In this document: in pieces, positions 37,156 through 46,654 of the stretch
How positions within the stretch are numbered: position 1 is the stretch's first letter
How the letters are laid out: each line of letters starts with the position of its first letter
NCBI GenBank assembly: GCA_011088265.1
Contig: JAALKB010000004.1
Span: 20,702 to 67,870, forward strand
Direction of reading: 5' to 3'
DNA: 47,169 bases
Origin: Gammaproteobacteria bacterium
GTDB lineage: Bacteria; Pseudomonadota; Gammaproteobacteria; Arenicellales; Poriferihabitantaceae
Made by a program: the position numbers and the translations under genes
The notes under the pieces: generated by a model
What the model saw: the letters and a program-made list of their open reading frames with translations, nothing else
What the model was told of the DNA's origin: nothing
Databases searched by the model: none

Positions 37156-37482
37156 ATGGCTGTTTTGTTAACAGAGTCTGCAGCGCAGAGAGTAAAGTCC
37201 CATTTGCTATCCCGGGGTGAAGGAGCGGGGTTACGTTTGGGAGTCAAGACCTCCGGTTGTTCTGGTTTGGCATATATCATGGACTATGCCGATCAAATTA
37301 ACGAACTTGATGAGGTATTTGAAAGCTACGGAGTAAAGGTAATAGTGGAGCCTGATCATTTGAAATATCTGGATGGCATTCAGGTCGATTATGTAGAGAA
37401 TGGTTTATCTTCATCTTTTCAGTTTCGAAACCCTAATGTCACCGAACAATGTGGTTGCGGTGAAAGCTTCACTACTTCCTGA
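37156..37482 (+). CDS. iscA: A-type iron-sulfur carrier IscA
   Basis: This 108-residue HesB/IscA-family protein has the three conserved Cys: one in [11 protein letters not shown] and two in EQCGCGESF. Blocks such as [14 protein letters not shown] and FQFRNPNV are closer to IscA than to ErpA or SufA. It carries iron-sulfur clusters or iron to target apoproteins in the cytoplasm. The rest of the isc operon (iscR, iscS, iscU, hscBA, fdx) is not here, so this is a detached gene. A good terminator follows at 37519-37547. Confidence 0.92.
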   Translation: MAVLLTESAAQRVKSHLLSRGEGAGLRLGVKTSGCSGLAYIMDYADQINELDEVFESYGVKVIVEPDHLKYLDGIQVDYVENGLSSSFQFRNPNVTEQCGCGESFTTS

Positions 37483-37514
37483 TCGTCCCGCTTTTCTGAC
37501 AATGATCCTTACCA

Positions 37515-37548
37515 GGAAAGAAAGCCTTATCAGGGCTTTCTTTTTTTG
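37515..37548 (+). terminator. Rho-independent terminator after iscA
   Basis: AGAAAGCC at 37519-37526 pairs with GGCTTTCT at 37534-37541 (loop TTATCAG), followed by a run of T to 37547. It directly precedes the mtaB start, so iscA and mtaB are separate transcription units. Confidence 0.88.
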
Positions 37549-37556
37549 ATGTTTCC

Positions 37557-38984
37557 GTGATGAATTCCATTTCAGTCATGCCGCCGCAAATGGCGAAAAA
37601 AGACATTATCTCAGGGAATAAGCGTGTTGCCTTATCTACCCTGGGATGTAAAGTGAATAGTTTCGAAACGGAGTTAATTGCCCAAAAGCTTTCGGGTCGT
37701 CACTATTCCAGAGTCAAATCTACGGAAGAAGCAGATTTATACATCATCAATACCTGCACAGTGACATCGGAAGCTGACCGTCAGGCAAGGCAATTGGTGA
37801 GAAAGGCCATACGGTCAAATCCCCAGGCTTGGGTGGTGGTTACCGGATGCTACGCCGAAATTGATCCCAACGCCTGCTCCATGATTCCAGGTGTGGATCT
37901 GGTTGTGGGAAACAGCCAAAAGCTGGATATTCCTTCACTGCTCGACACCCTTTATCAGGGCGAATTGCCACCCATTTTAGGGAAAAATATCGATAAGGAA
38001 ATAAGCCTTCCTGATGAGTTGCTGAGTGGTTATGAGGGTCGGACCCGGGCTTTCGTCCAGATTCAACAAGGTTGTGATCAGGGTTGCACGTTTTGCGTGA
38101 TCCATAAAGCCCGAGGACCAAACCGCTCTTTTCCCTTATCCATGATTCGTCGCCAGATCGAGCGACTGGTCCTCAATGGATATAAGGAAATTGTGATCTG
38201 CGGTGTCGATATTGGGTCTTATGGTTCCGATTTTGAGGACAGTTCCCAGAATCTGACGATGTTGCTGAAAGAAGTAGTTAAAGTAGAGGGGGATTACCGT
38301 TTACGATTAAGTTCCATTGACCCCGCACATATTACGGATGAACTAATTGATTGTATTGCCTCCGAACCGGCTATTTGTCCCCAGCTCCACCTATCCATGC
38401 AAAGTGGAAGTACGTTGATTTTAAAAAGGATGAAAAGAAGGGCTACCAGAGACGTGTTATATGAGCGTGTTTCCGCTTTAAAAAAAGCGGTTCCAAATTT
38501 GGTGTTAAGCGCTGATATTCTGGTCGGATTTCCCACTGAATCAGACGAGCATTTCCAGCAAACCCTCGAAGCCATGAATGACCTGGACATTGCTTATCCT
38601 CATGTTTTTGCTTATTCCCCAAGACCCGGCACACCCGCCGCAAGAATTCCATCCTAGGTGCCCAAGGCAATCAGAAAAGAACGGGCGGTAAAGGCAAGGG
38701 AGATGGGTAAGCAGGTATGGCGCCGGGTTGCTATGGCACAAATTGGAGACCACTCGCGAATTCTGTTGGAATCCAATGACAATAGAACCAATGACAACAG
38801 GGCCAATAACGGCGTCATATCTGGTAGAGCAAGCAACTATTTTCCAATCCGGGTTGAACCTGTTAAAAACGCTGATTTTCACGCTGGTGATACTATCGTG
38901 GAAGATGGTGGCTTATCAGGATGGCTTAATGTCGAGATTACAGCAGTTTCAGCGGATGCTTTAATTGCCCGGAGACTGTCCTAG
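37557..38984 (+). pseudogene. mtaB: tRNA t6A37 methylthiotransferase MtaB, with in-frame TAG
   Basis: The frame encodes an N-terminal UPF0004 domain (TLGCKVNSFETE, INTCTVT, VTGCYAE supply three cluster-binding Cys). A radical-SAM domain follows with CDQGCTFC (CxxxCxxC), and a C-terminal TRAM-like domain comes after. TLGCKVN and the order of domains identify MtaB, which makes ms2t6A37 in tRNA, rather than MiaB or RimO. After residue 366 (RIPS) a TAG at 38655-38657 interrupts the frame, which continues without shift as VPKAIRKERAVKAREMG. The family has Gln at this place (RIPSQVP), so CAG to TAG is the simplest change. The truncated product would lose the rest of the radical-SAM barrel edge and the tRNA-binding TRAM domain. 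A GTG restart at 38658 is unlikely to rescue it. Confidence 0.9.
38773..38811. repeat. 15-bp in-frame tandem duplication in mtaB
   Basis: CCAATGACAATAGAA, CCAATGACAACAGGG and a partial third copy encode the repeated NDNR pentapeptides in the C-terminal part of MtaB. MtaB relatives do not normally carry this insert. Confidence 0.85.
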
Positions 38985-39238
38985 AGGTACAATCCGGCTG
39001 TTTGTTTATCCTTGGTCGTCGGCTTGCCCGTTGACAATTTCTACCCTGGAACGCCCGGATACAACATGACAAATCAGTGTAAATTGGTAAGAGGCATTGA
39101 CGGTTTTAATTTTAGTTTTGATTCCGGAATTGCGTCTACGTTTCATCGGGCTAATTTATCCCGAGGTGACTTAAAATCCCGCTGTTTGTCGTTGTTTGGT
39201 GTTCCGCTATATTAATACGAAAAGTATCGGAGTTTTTA
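38985..39238. other. Intergenic region upstream of ndk
   Basis: No gene is supported here; a short frame at 39012-39215 has no domain. The right end contains the ndk promoter candidate. Confidence 0.4.
39186..39213 (+). promoter_or_regulatory. Candidate sigma-70 promoter of the ndk-rlmN block
   Basis: TTGTCG (-35, 39186-39191) and TATATT (-10, 39208-39213) are 16 bp apart and end 26 bp before the ndk ATG. A CGGAG ribosome-binding site lies between. Prediction by eye. Confidence 0.4.
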
Positions 39239-39670
39239 ATGGCGATTGAACGCACTTTTTCTATCGTAAAGCCAGACGCTGTTGGCAAAGGCTATATCGG
39301 TCAAATCTATCAACGTTTTGAGGATTCAGGCTTAAACATTATTGCATCAAGAATGCTACATTTGAGTCGTGAGCAAGCAGAGCAGTTCTATGCTGTTCAT
39401 CGTGAGCGTCCTTTTTACAACGACCTGGTGGAGTTCATGATCTCAGGACCGGTTATGGTTCAGGTTCTCGAAGGAGAGAATGCGATTTTAAGAAACCGTG
39501 AAATCATGGGAGCGACCAATCCAGCAGAAGCGGCGGCAGGAACGATTCGAGCTGATTTTGCGACGACGGTCGATGAAAACGCTGTACATGGTTCAGATGC
39601 GCCGGAAACAGCTGCGGAGGAGATTGCATTCTTCTTTTCTGATGATCAAATCTGTCCTCGTACCCGTTGA
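39239..39670 (+). CDS. ndk: Nucleoside diphosphate kinase
   Basis: This 143-residue protein is full length for Ndk. The phospho-accepting His lies in [12 protein letters not shown], and the N-terminal [12 protein letters not shown] and [11 protein letters not shown] blocks are typical. It balances cellular nucleoside triphosphates by ping-pong phosphate transfer. The gene leads the ndk-rlmN-pilW-rodZ-hisS-yfgM-bamB-der block and is followed by rlmN after 45 bp. Confidence 0.97.
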   Translation: MAIERTFSIVKPDAVGKGYIGQIYQRFEDSGLNIIASRMLHLSREQAEQFYAVHRERPFYNDLVEFMISGPVMVQVLEGENAILRNREIMGATNPAEAAAGTIRADFATTVDENAVHGSDAPETAAEEIAFFFSDDQICPRTR

Positions 39671-39715
39671 GTTCCTGACCTTGCCAACGCCTGCGCGAAC
39701 GACTGGTCACGAAAT

Positions 39716-40882
39716 ATGCTAGACGACTCCCCCATCAATTTGCTGTCCATGGATAGAAAGACCATGGAGTCCTTTTTTTTAGACATGGGGGAGAAGCGAT
39801 TTCGCGCTAAACAGTTGTTACAGTGGATTTATCAACGTAATGTCGTCAATGTCGATGAGATGACGGATCTGAGTAAATCCCTGAGGAAAAAGCTCGGCCT
39901 TGAAGCGTGTTTTACCATGCCGGAAATTGTTAGCCAGCAGTTATCTAAAGATGGAACCTGCAAGTGGTTGCTGAAGCTTCGAGATGGGAATTGCATCGAA
40001 ACTGTCTATATCCCCGAAAAAGATCGTGGAACCCTTTGCGTATCTTCTCAGGTGGGGTGTGGTTTGAATTGCACTTTTTGTGCAACTGCCCGCCAGGGCT
40101 ATAATCGTAATCTGGATGTTGACGAGATTATTTCTCAGGTATGGATCGCCAATAATGCATTGGAGTCGATTGGCGTTGGTGGCTATTTTCAGGACGATGA
40201 CAGTACCAATCAGAGTTCCAACAGTACTTTTACGGTAGATCAAAGACGCCCGGTCACAAATGTAGTGATGATGGGAATGGGTGAGCCGTTACTTAATTTC
40301 GATAATGTTGTCGCGTCCATGAATTTGATGATGGACGATTTTTCATTCGGTTTATCCAAAAGACGCGTCACCTTGAGTACCGCTGGGGTGGTGCCGGCCA
40401 TAAGTCGTTTAGCAGAAACCTGTCCAGTCAGTCTGGCGGTTTCTTTGCATGCGCCCACCGATGATTTACGTAATAGGTTAGTTCCGATCAACAAAAAATA
40501 TCCCATTGAGCAGTTACTCGATGCTTGTCGGCAATACGTCGGAGAGAAGAATCGACAGCGTATTACCTTCGAATACGTTATGCTAAAAGGGGTGAATGAT
40601 TCTCCCGCTCAGGCATTACAATTGGCGAAGCTGCTGGTCGATATGCCTGCCAAGGTTAATCTGATTCCCTTCAATCCTTTTGACGGCGTTCAGTTTGCAC
40701 GATCGAATTCTAAAACCATAGATCGCTTTACGGAAACTCTTCTTGATCAAGGTGTTTTCACTATTAAACGTCGAACTAGAGGAGATGATATTGACGCTGC
40801 CTGTGGTCAGCTAGCTGGAAATTTTCATGACAGAACAAAACGTTCAATTCGTATGAGTCAGCAGCGGGTGAGTTTTTCGTGA
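39716..40882 (+). CDS. rlmN: 23S rRNA A2503 / tRNA A37 C2-methyltransferase RlmN
   Basis: This 388-residue radical-SAM enzyme has the cluster motif CGLNCTFC. The methyl-carrying Cys lies in AACGQL near the C-terminus, and the second conserved Cys in the N-terminal barrel. It methylates C2 of A2503 in 23S rRNA and A37 in some tRNAs. A short insert (about residues 145-180, [14 protein letters not shown]) is low-complexity and longer than usual. Its stop overlaps the GTG start of the next gene by 4 bp (GTGA), showing coupling. Confidence 0.96.
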   Translation: MLDDSPINLLSMDRKTMESFFLDMGEKRFRAKQLLQWIYQRNVVNVDEMTDLSKSLRKKLGLEACFTMPEIVSQQLSKDGTCKWLLKLRDGNCIETVYIPEKDRGTLCVSSQVGCGLNCTFCATARQGYNRNLDVDEIISQVWIANNALESIGVGGYFQDDDSTNQSSNSTFTVDQRRPVTNVVMMGMGEPLLNFDNVVASMNLMMDDFSFGLSKRRVTLSTAGVVPAISRLAETCPVSLAVSLHAPTDDLRNRLVPINKKYPIEQLLDACRQYVGEKNRQRITFEYVMLKGVNDSPAQALQLAKLLVDMPAKVNLIPFNPFDGVQFARSNSKTIDRFTETLLDQGVFTIKRRTRGDDIDAACGQLAGNFHDRTKRSIRMSQQRVSFS

Positions 40883-41246
40883 ATCGGCGGATGATGACAT
40901 TGGTTGTTTTCGTTCTGGGGTTGTCAATGACCGGATGTGTAACCGTGCTCGAAAAACAGGTATCTTCAAATCAGGAGCGAGCCCAGATCCACGTCTTGTT
41001 GGCTCTTGATTATCTCCGGTACAACCAATTCGATGTCGCTCGTAGTGAACTTGATATGGCCTTCAATATTGATAACAGTCTCGATACGCTTTATCACGCT
41101 AAAGGATTATTGTTCGAACGTTCAGGTCATCCGCTGGAAGCGGCGGAGATGTTTAGGAAGTCCATTAAACTAAATCCTCTGAACTTTACGGCAATTAACG
41201 ATTACGCCGTTCATTTGTGCCAGCGGAATTCAGAACAGACTTCAGA

Positions 41247-41276
41247 GAAGATATCTGGAGAGAAGGTAGCTGGGGA
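41247..41276. repeat. 15-bp in-frame tandem duplication in pilW
   Basis: GAAGATATCTGGAGA and GAAGGTAGCTGGGGA (four mismatches) encode EKISG/EKVAG-type repeats, ending at the frameshifted A-run. Confidence 0.65.
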
Positions 41277-41345
41277 AAAAAAGCGGAGACTATTTTGACA
41301 GATCAAAATAAAAATGGAACTTTTGACGGTGCTTTGCAAATAGCT

Positions 41346-41375
41346 GAGTTTCAGGAAGATGGATTTCAAGAAGAT
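41346..41375. repeat. 15-bp in-frame tandem duplication in pilW
   Basis: GAGTTTCAGGAAGAT and GGATTTCAAGAAGAT encode EFQED and GFQED in tandem. Confidence 0.8.
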
Positions 41376-41807
41376 GAGTTGACTGCATTGGGCTTGCTTG
41401 AGACCATACAGGATCATCCAGACAACGACCAGTTGTTTCAAACTGATCTCGCTCTTGGTGTTTGTAATCAGAAATTAGGTCGGATGGATGTCGCAGTCAG
41501 CTTTTTCAGGAAGGTATTGGAAAAACACGCATACCTTCCCCAGGCACTATTACCTATGGCAGAGATTAGTTATGAAAATCGCCAGTTTCTTGGGGCCAGG
41601 GGGTTTATCGAACGCTATTTCTCTACTGGATCCGTTTCCTCACGATCGCTTTTTCTGGCTACAATGATCGAAATCGAACTGGATGATGAACACAGTTCAA
41701 AACGATATTACAGGGAGCTGACAAACAAATTTCCAGATACCCGGGAAGCGAAAAAGGCATCTTCGGTCCTGAATCTAATTTAACTGCACAACAAATTTGG
41801 AGTGTAA

Positions 41808-43187
41808 ATGGTACCTGAACTAACTGCCGATATCTCAGCCCTTGCTGCTCCAGGAAGTCTACTGAAGCAAAAGCGGATTGAGCTTGGTTGGCCAGTGGAA
41901 AAAGTGGCCGGCTCCCTATTGCTCTCCAATACCCAAATTGAGTCTATCGAGCGGGATGATTATGGAAGTCTGTCAGGTGCTACTTACGTATTAGGATATT
42001 GGCGCAGCTATTCTGCGTTACTTGGTCTGGATATCGAAGAATCCATTGAGTTGCATAAAGGGCAGTTGAAGAATCCGTTGAGCGCTATCACGCTGGAAGC
42101 AAATCACCAAAAGGCTCAAGGGCACCAGGAAAAGAACAGAAAGCGTTCGGCTTTTGTTTTTCTGCTGCTATCTGGTATTTTTCTGTCCATTATTTGGGTG
42201 TGGCAAAATCCCGAAGACAATCCATTTAATCAATGGGTTGATAATATGTCTAATACCCGATTGGCTAAACTGGCTCCCCAGGAAGAAGGGTTACAGGTCA
42301 TCGGTGGCGTTTCTGCGCCTACCGTCGGCGAAGATCAGGTCGAGCATTCAACGGTACTTCCTGAACCCAATTTCTCCGACGAATATCAGGACGATGCACA
42401 GTCACTCGGCGAAATTGTGGTATCAGTGGATTCGGCTTCGTCTCAATCTCCGGAGCAGCCGGACTCTACAGACAATGAGCTACTGACTTCGTCTTCAGTA
42501 TCCGCTAACGCCGAGTCCGGTGAGTTACAAATAGCCGATACCCAGGCCGTTGACAACCCACCAGATAACTCCCAGGGGGCATCTAATCAGAGTACATCCG
42601 ATCAGGTGATTCCAAACACAGATGAGGAGCTTTTAGTACAAAATAGTGCGCTGTTAGACAGCAGTAATACACCTTTAGTATCGATTACTGAGCAGCAAGG
42701 TGCTGAAAATAACCTCGGGCTTCAAAGTGGCTTGGTAACGATTGAGCAGCCCGGGGAGGCCGGGGCCAGCATACTTCAGCAATCAGGGGATGAATCTATT
42801 GGTGATTCGAATAATGCGTTAACGTTGAATCCGGATAGTTCCACACCGAATAGTTCCACAGTAGTATCAGGCGGTGCGAATATTGGTGGCCTACCATCCC
42901 AGGATGATGGTTTATCTACGTCTTTTGATCCACTTTCTCCCCATAGTCTTGAATTATTGGTTGAAACTGAAACCTGGATCGATGTTAGAGATGTGACTGG
43001 GGAAAAACTAATCTATCAGACTGTTGAAAGTGGTCAGCGTTTGAATTTGAAAGGAGAGCCTCCGTTTTATGTGTTTATTGGGACGTCTTCCGGCGTGTCA
43101 GTGAACTACATGGGGGAGCCAGTTGCATTTAAACCCCACTCTAGTGGTCTATTTGCGAGATTTAAACTCGGCGAGTTACAGGAATGA
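41808..43187 (+). CDS. rodZ: Cytoskeletal protein RodZ
   Basis: The 459-residue protein has an N-terminal Cro-like helix-turn-helix (about residues 14-80: SLLKQKRIELGWPVEKVA, then YVLGYWRSYSALLGLD) that binds MreB in RodZ proteins. One membrane helix follows near residues 113-133. A long Ser/Gln/Asp-rich periplasmic linker of about 230 residues leads to a C-terminal DUF4115 domain (LLVETETWIDVRDVTGEKL). It links MreB to the wall-synthesis machinery. The linker is unusually long and holds a 15-bp duplication. Its stop overlaps hisS by ATGA. In most relatives ispG lies between rodZ and hisS. Confidence 0.93.
   Translation: MVPELTADISALAAPGSLLKQKRIELGWPVEKVAGSLLLSNTQIESIERDDYGSLSGATYVLGYWRSYSALLGLDIEESIELHKGQLKNPLSAITLEANHQKAQGHQEKNRKRSAFVFLLLSGIFLSIIWVWQNPEDNPFNQWVDNMSNTRLAKLAPQEEGLQVIGGVSAPTVGEDQVEHSTVLPEPNFSDEYQDDAQSLGEIVVSVDSASSQSPEQPDSTDNELLTSSSVSANAESGELQIADTQAVDNPPDNSQGASNQSTSDQVIPNTDEELLVQNSALLDSSNTPLVSITEQQGAENNLGLQSGLVTIEQPGEAGASILQQSGDESIGDSNNALTLNPDSSTPNSSTVVSGGANIGGLPSQDDGLSTSFDPLSPHSLELLVETETWIDVRDVTGEKLIYQTVESGQRLNLKGEPPFYVFIGTSSGVSVNYMGEPVAFKPHSSGLFARFKLGELQE
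42831..42860. repeat. 15-bp in-frame tandem duplication in rodZ linker
   Basis: CCGGATAGTTCCACA and CCGAATAGTTCCACA encode PDSST/PNSST, one base different. Confidence 0.92.
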
Positions 43188-44449
43188 AACAAAAAATCCA
43201 GTCAGTCAAGGGCATGAATGACATTCTGTCGGACCAGACCAGTATTTGGCATTATGTGGAAAATGCGCTGCGTAACGTTGCCTGGGGCTATGGGTATCAG
43301 GAAATGCGCACGCCCATGCTGGAAAAAACCATGTTATTTCAGCAGTCCATTGGTGATCAGACCGATATCGTCGAAAAAGAAATGTATACATTTGTCGATG
43401 GTGGAGAAGAAATGCTTTCGTTGCGCCCAGAGGCTACGGCGAGTACGGTTCGTGCCTGCAACCAGCACGGTCTCTTGCATAACACCCAACAGCGACTGTG
43501 GTACATGGGACCGATGTTTCGCCGTGAGCGTCCACAGCGGGGACGCTATCGACAATTTCATCAATTTGGTATTGAGGCTTTTGGCTGGGTGGGTCCTGAC
43601 ATCGATGCAGAGATTATTCGAGTCGGTGCGCGTATCTGGAAAGAACTCAATATTCAGGGCGTGACACTTTTGCTCAATACTCTTGGCAACCAGTCCAGTA
43701 GGGATGCCTATCGTAATTCCCTGCATCAATATCTTGACCGTTATCGTAGAGGTCTTGATGCGGAAAGCTTACGCCGATTGGATAAGAATCGATTACGATT
43801 TCTTGATAGTAAGGTTAAGAGTAAGCAGATAATTCTCAAGGATGCGCCAGTGTTGCACAAGCATCTGGACGCCGACGCCCGGGCGCATTTTGAGGGATTG
43901 TGTGAACTACTTGATGACGCTGGCATAAAGCCGGTAGTGAGCCAGAAACTGGTGAGAGGGTTAGACTATTATACGAGCACTGTTTTTGAATGGGTCACGG
44001 ACCAATTAGGCGCCCAAAGTGCTGTGTGTGCCGGGGGGCGATACGACGGATTGGTTGAACTACGTGGAGGAAAGCCTACACCCGCTATTGGGTTCGCACT
44101 TGGTATGGAAAGAATGGTAGAGCTGTTCAGCATGCAAAGTGAAAACCTGCCTCCCATGGAGACAGACGTCTATGTGATCCAGTTGTCTGACGCAGTGTTG
44201 AGTGATTCGACGAAGTTGTCCGAAGATCTAAGAGATGGCGGTCTGCGGGTTGTCAGCCATTGCGGCGGTGGGAAAATGAAAAATCAGATGAAGAAGGCGG
44301 ACCAGAGCGGCGCCAGAATTGCTGTCATCCTTGGCGACGATGAAAAAGCCAAAGGTGTCGCGCAGATTAAGTTACTGCGGAATTCGGGTATCCAAAGGGA
44401 AGTCCCATTGAGCACTCTGGTTGACTGGTGTAAGAATTATCTGGGTTAG
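43184..44449 (+). CDS. hisS: Histidyl-tRNA synthetase
   Basis: This 421-residue class II synthetase has motif 2 around MFRRERPQRGRYRQFHQFG, the HisA motifs LVRGLDYYTSTVFEW and AGGRYDGL, motif 3 in PAIGFALGMERM, and a C-terminal anticodon-binding domain. It charges tRNA-His. The start overlaps the rodZ stop. The gene is intact and essential, which is worth noting next to the broken pilW. Confidence 0.97.
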   Translation: MKQKIQSVKGMNDILSDQTSIWHYVENALRNVAWGYGYQEMRTPMLEKTMLFQQSIGDQTDIVEKEMYTFVDGGEEMLSLRPEATASTVRACNQHGLLHNTQQRLWYMGPMFRRERPQRGRYRQFHQFGIEAFGWVGPDIDAEIIRVGARIWKELNIQGVTLLLNTLGNQSSRDAYRNSLHQYLDRYRRGLDAESLRRLDKNRLRFLDSKVKSKQIILKDAPVLHKHLDADARAHFEGLCELLDDAGIKPVVSQKLVRGLDYYTSTVFEWVTDQLGAQSAVCAGGRYDGLVELRGGKPTPAIGFALGMERMVELFSMQSENLPPMETDVYVIQLSDAVLSDSTKLSEDLRDGGLRVVSHCGGGKMKNQMKKADQSGARIAVILGDDEKAKGVAQIKLLRNSGIQREVPLSTLVDWCKNYLG

Positions 44450-44500
44450 TGGATGAATACCCGGAAGTTGAGTTATTTAGAATTTGCAACAGGCCAGAAT

Positions 44501-44524
44501 GTGAATAGACATGTGAATAGACAA
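44501..44524. repeat. 12-bp tandem duplication between hisS and yfgM
   Basis: GTGAATAGACAT and GTGAATAGACAA lie head to tail, in the gap of about 125 bp between the two genes. Confidence 0.88.
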
Positions 44525-44575
44525 GGTCACCAGCAAATCTGATGATAATTTTTAATTGATAACGAGAGTATTTAG

Positions 44576-45202
44576 ATGGCGGAAAGAGAGAAACCTCAGT
44601 TTTCGGAAGATGAAGATCTGGAAAGGGCGAGGGCATTCTGGAAATCCAATGGCAATTCAATTATTAGTGGTGTTGTCCTGGGAGTGGCTGCAATACTTGG
44701 ATACAACTATTGGCAGCATTTACAGAAAACGGAAGGTGAAGGCGCCTCGGCCTTATTTGACCAAATCACCGTTGGAGAGGATGCTACGGTCATTGCGGAT
44801 GATCTGATTGAAAACTATAGTGGATCTCCCTATGTATCCCTGGGGGCATTAGCTGCTGCAAAAAGTGCTTTTGAGGCGAAAGATATCGATAAGGCAAAAA
44901 CCTATTTAAACTGGATTTTGTCTAATTCAAAAGATCTGGGAATGCTACATATTGCTCGCTTAAGACTGGCCTCAGTGATGCTTAGTGAGGAAAAAGCAGG
45001 AGAGGTACTAACTCTGTTGGAAGTGGCGGAAATGTCGACTTTTGCATCCAGATACCATGAACTTATCGGTGATGCCCATGCACAACAGGGGGATGTTGAG
45101 CAGGCGAAAGAAGCATATCAAAACAGCCTGGACGCCTCATCCATTGCATCTGGTGGTCGGCAGTTAATCCAGCTTAAACTCGAAAATGTAAGCGGAGCTT
45201 GA
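44576..45202 (+). CDS. yfgM: YfgM, ancillary SecYEG translocon subunit
   Basis: This 208-residue protein has one N-terminal membrane helix (about residues 22-42, SNGNSIISGVVLGVAAILGYNYW) and a periplasmic TPR domain (for example GDAHAQQGDVEQAKEAYQN). YfgM works with PpiD at the SecYEG exit side in handing proteins to periplasmic chaperones. Position between hisS and bamB is conserved. A GAGAGT ribosome-binding site precedes the ATG, and bamB follows after 1 bp. Confidence 0.94.
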   Translation: MAEREKPQFSEDEDLERARAFWKSNGNSIISGVVLGVAAILGYNYWQHLQKTEGEGASALFDQITVGEDATVIADDLIENYSGSPYVSLGALAAAKSAFEAKDIDKAKTYLNWILSNSKDLGMLHIARLRLASVMLSEEKAGEVLTLLEVAEMSTFASRYHELIGDAHAQQGDVEQAKEAYQNSLDASSIASGGRQLIQLKLENVSGA

Positions 45203-45203
45203 A

Positions 45204-46370
45204 ATGAACTCATCCATAAAATACCTTTTTCTTTCTCTTTTCGCCTGTGCTTTTTTGGCGAGTTGCTCCGGAAAGGAACAGCAGGTTTTATGGGGTGTCT
45301 ATCAAGAGCCGATTGAACCTCAACCCTATCCCATCGATACTGGAGCATTGGAGCTTACCCAACTTTGGAAATTGGAGTTAGGAGAAGGCGACACGGATGG
45401 CTACACTATTCTTCGGCCGACCTATAGTGAAAATGCATTATTCACGGTGAATCGCGATGGTAAGGTTTTTAAGGTTAATGCAGACGATGGCAGCGTGGAA
45501 TGGACGAAAAAACTTGGCAAACGTATTTTTTCTGGAGTAGGAGTGGGTGATGGCGTGGCCGTAGTATCTTCTGATCTCGGTGAAGTGATTGCACTTTCGC
45601 TGGAAGATGGGCAACCGGTGTGGGCAAGCTCTATTAAACGTCAAATATCGGCGGTTCCAGTAGTGGGAAACACCCGGGCCGTGGTGAGGACCGCGGATGG
45701 GATGATCATTGGATTAAATTCGAAAACGGGTCGTCCGGTGTGGCGTTTGGAGAAGCCTGTACCTGGATTAAGTGTACATGGTGATTCCACTCCCACAATT
45801 ATTGGAGATGCGGTAATTCTTGGTTTACCAAGTGGAATGCTAATTGCGGCGAATGTCATCAATGGTCGGGAATATTGGGAGGCTGAAATTGCCTATGTGC
45901 GAGGAACCAACGAACTGGAACGCTTGATTGATTCCGACACTCCGGCTTTGGTTCAGGGAAATGTGATTTATACGGCAGCGTACGGAAGTAATATCAGCGC
46001 ACTTAGGATTGAAGGCGCGGAAACTGTGTGGAAATCAGGGTTATCCACCCGATTGCCCATGGCGATTCATCAGAATTCTCTATTCGCAACCACGCTGCTT
46101 GGTGGCGTTGCAGCTATCGACATCGAAACCGGAGAGACTCTGCGGGAGCAAAATGGGTTTCAGGGGTGGGGGGTGAGTCACCCTGTGATTTTTTCTGATC
46201 GTGTCATTGTAGGGGACTCCAATGGTAAGCTACATACACTTGAGATTAAAACGGGAAAGCTAATTCAGTCTAGAGGCGCGATTGGAGGTGCAATAGTATC
46301 CATTAGTGTTGGCGATGGTCAATTCACGGTTTATTCATCGGAAGGAAAGATTGCAACCTATTCCCTGTAG
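45204..46370 (+). CDS. bamB: Outer-membrane assembly lipoprotein BamB
   Basis: This 388-residue lipoprotein has a type II signal peptide with lipobox LASC (Cys21). An eight-bladed PQQ-like beta-propeller follows, with blade repeats such as LFTVNRDGKVFKVNADDGSVEW and VVRTADGMIIGLNSKTGRPVW. BamB supports BamA in folding outer-membrane proteins. It begins almost immediately after yfgM. Confidence 0.96.
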   Translation: MNSSIKYLFLSLFACAFLASCSGKEQQVLWGVYQEPIEPQPYPIDTGALELTQLWKLELGEGDTDGYTILRPTYSENALFTVNRDGKVFKVNADDGSVEWTKKLGKRIFSGVGVGDGVAVVSSDLGEVIALSLEDGQPVWASSIKRQISAVPVVGNTRAVVRTADGMIIGLNSKTGRPVWRLEKPVPGLSVHGDSTPTIIGDAVILGLPSGMLIAANVINGREYWEAEIAYVRGTNELERLIDSDTPALVQGNVIYTAAYGSNISALRIEGAETVWKSGLSTRLPMAIHQNSLFATTLLGGVAAIDIETGETLREQNGFQGWGVSHPVIFSDRVIVGDSNGKLHTLEIKTGKLIQSRGAIGGAIVSISVGDGQFTVYSSEGKIATYSL

Positions 46371-46654
46371 CAGTCTCGTTTCTGCCAACGTACCCGGCAG
46401 AAACCCCTGCACGGCTGCCTTGAGCGAGAAATAGTCAATCTCTGGATTGGAAAACTTCACAATAGCTTGCTATTAGTGCTGCCAATACGTGAGTTTCGTG
46501 TCTTAACCATGATCATTTCTTACCGCTATCTGTCTCGCTTAAATTTATGCAGAGACCTCTTAATTGACTCTGAGCGGCTTATGCTCCTGGATCATTCTTT
46601 TGGATTGGCCAGAACGAGGAGATTGTTCTTTTTTGTTGAATCCAGAATAAGCCG
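46371..46654. other. Gap between bamB and der with a 9-bp perfect hairpin
   Basis: GTTTCTGCC at 46378-46386 pairs exactly with GGCAGAAAC at 46396-46404, 7 bp after the bamB stop, but no T-tract follows. der is usually co-transcribed with bamB with a smaller gap, so the hairpin may be a processing or attenuating site. No ORF is supported here. Confidence 0.55.

Larger units (their letters stand above)
40879..41783 (+). pseudogene. pilW: Type IV pilus biogenesis lipoprotein PilW/PilF, frameshifted
   Basis: Position between rlmN and rodZ, a lipobox (SMTGC, Cys20) and TPR repeats identify the pilotin-like PilW/PilF, an outer-membrane lipoprotein needed for assembly of the PilQ secretin. The first frame (40879-41298) has TPR motifs such as LDTLYHAKGLLFERSGHPLE and LNPLNFTAINDYAVHLC. 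Within an A7 run at 41276-41282 the frame is lost; adding one A gives GEKKAETILTDQ and continues into the second frame to 41783, which holds further TPRs (LALGVCNQKLGRMDVAVSFF). The junction region carries two in-frame 5-residue duplications (EKISG/EKVAG, EFQED/GFQED) not expected in this family. If real, the pilus would be affected. Confidence 0.85.

Noticed and set aside
26570-38657. Pyrrolysine or other recoding of TAG, suggested by an mttB gene together with in-frame TAG codons elsewhere
   Set aside because: The mttB-family frame itself has no internal TAG. TAG serves as the ordinary stop of several intact genes here (the mttB family, XRE, DMGDH, azlD, hisS, bamB), and no pyl genes are seen. 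The interrupted genes are better explained by mutation or error.
38658-38984. Separate gene starting with GTG after the mtaB stop
   Set aside because: The sequence is in the same frame and continues MtaB (radical-SAM end and TRAM-like domain); it is the 3' part of the interrupted gene.
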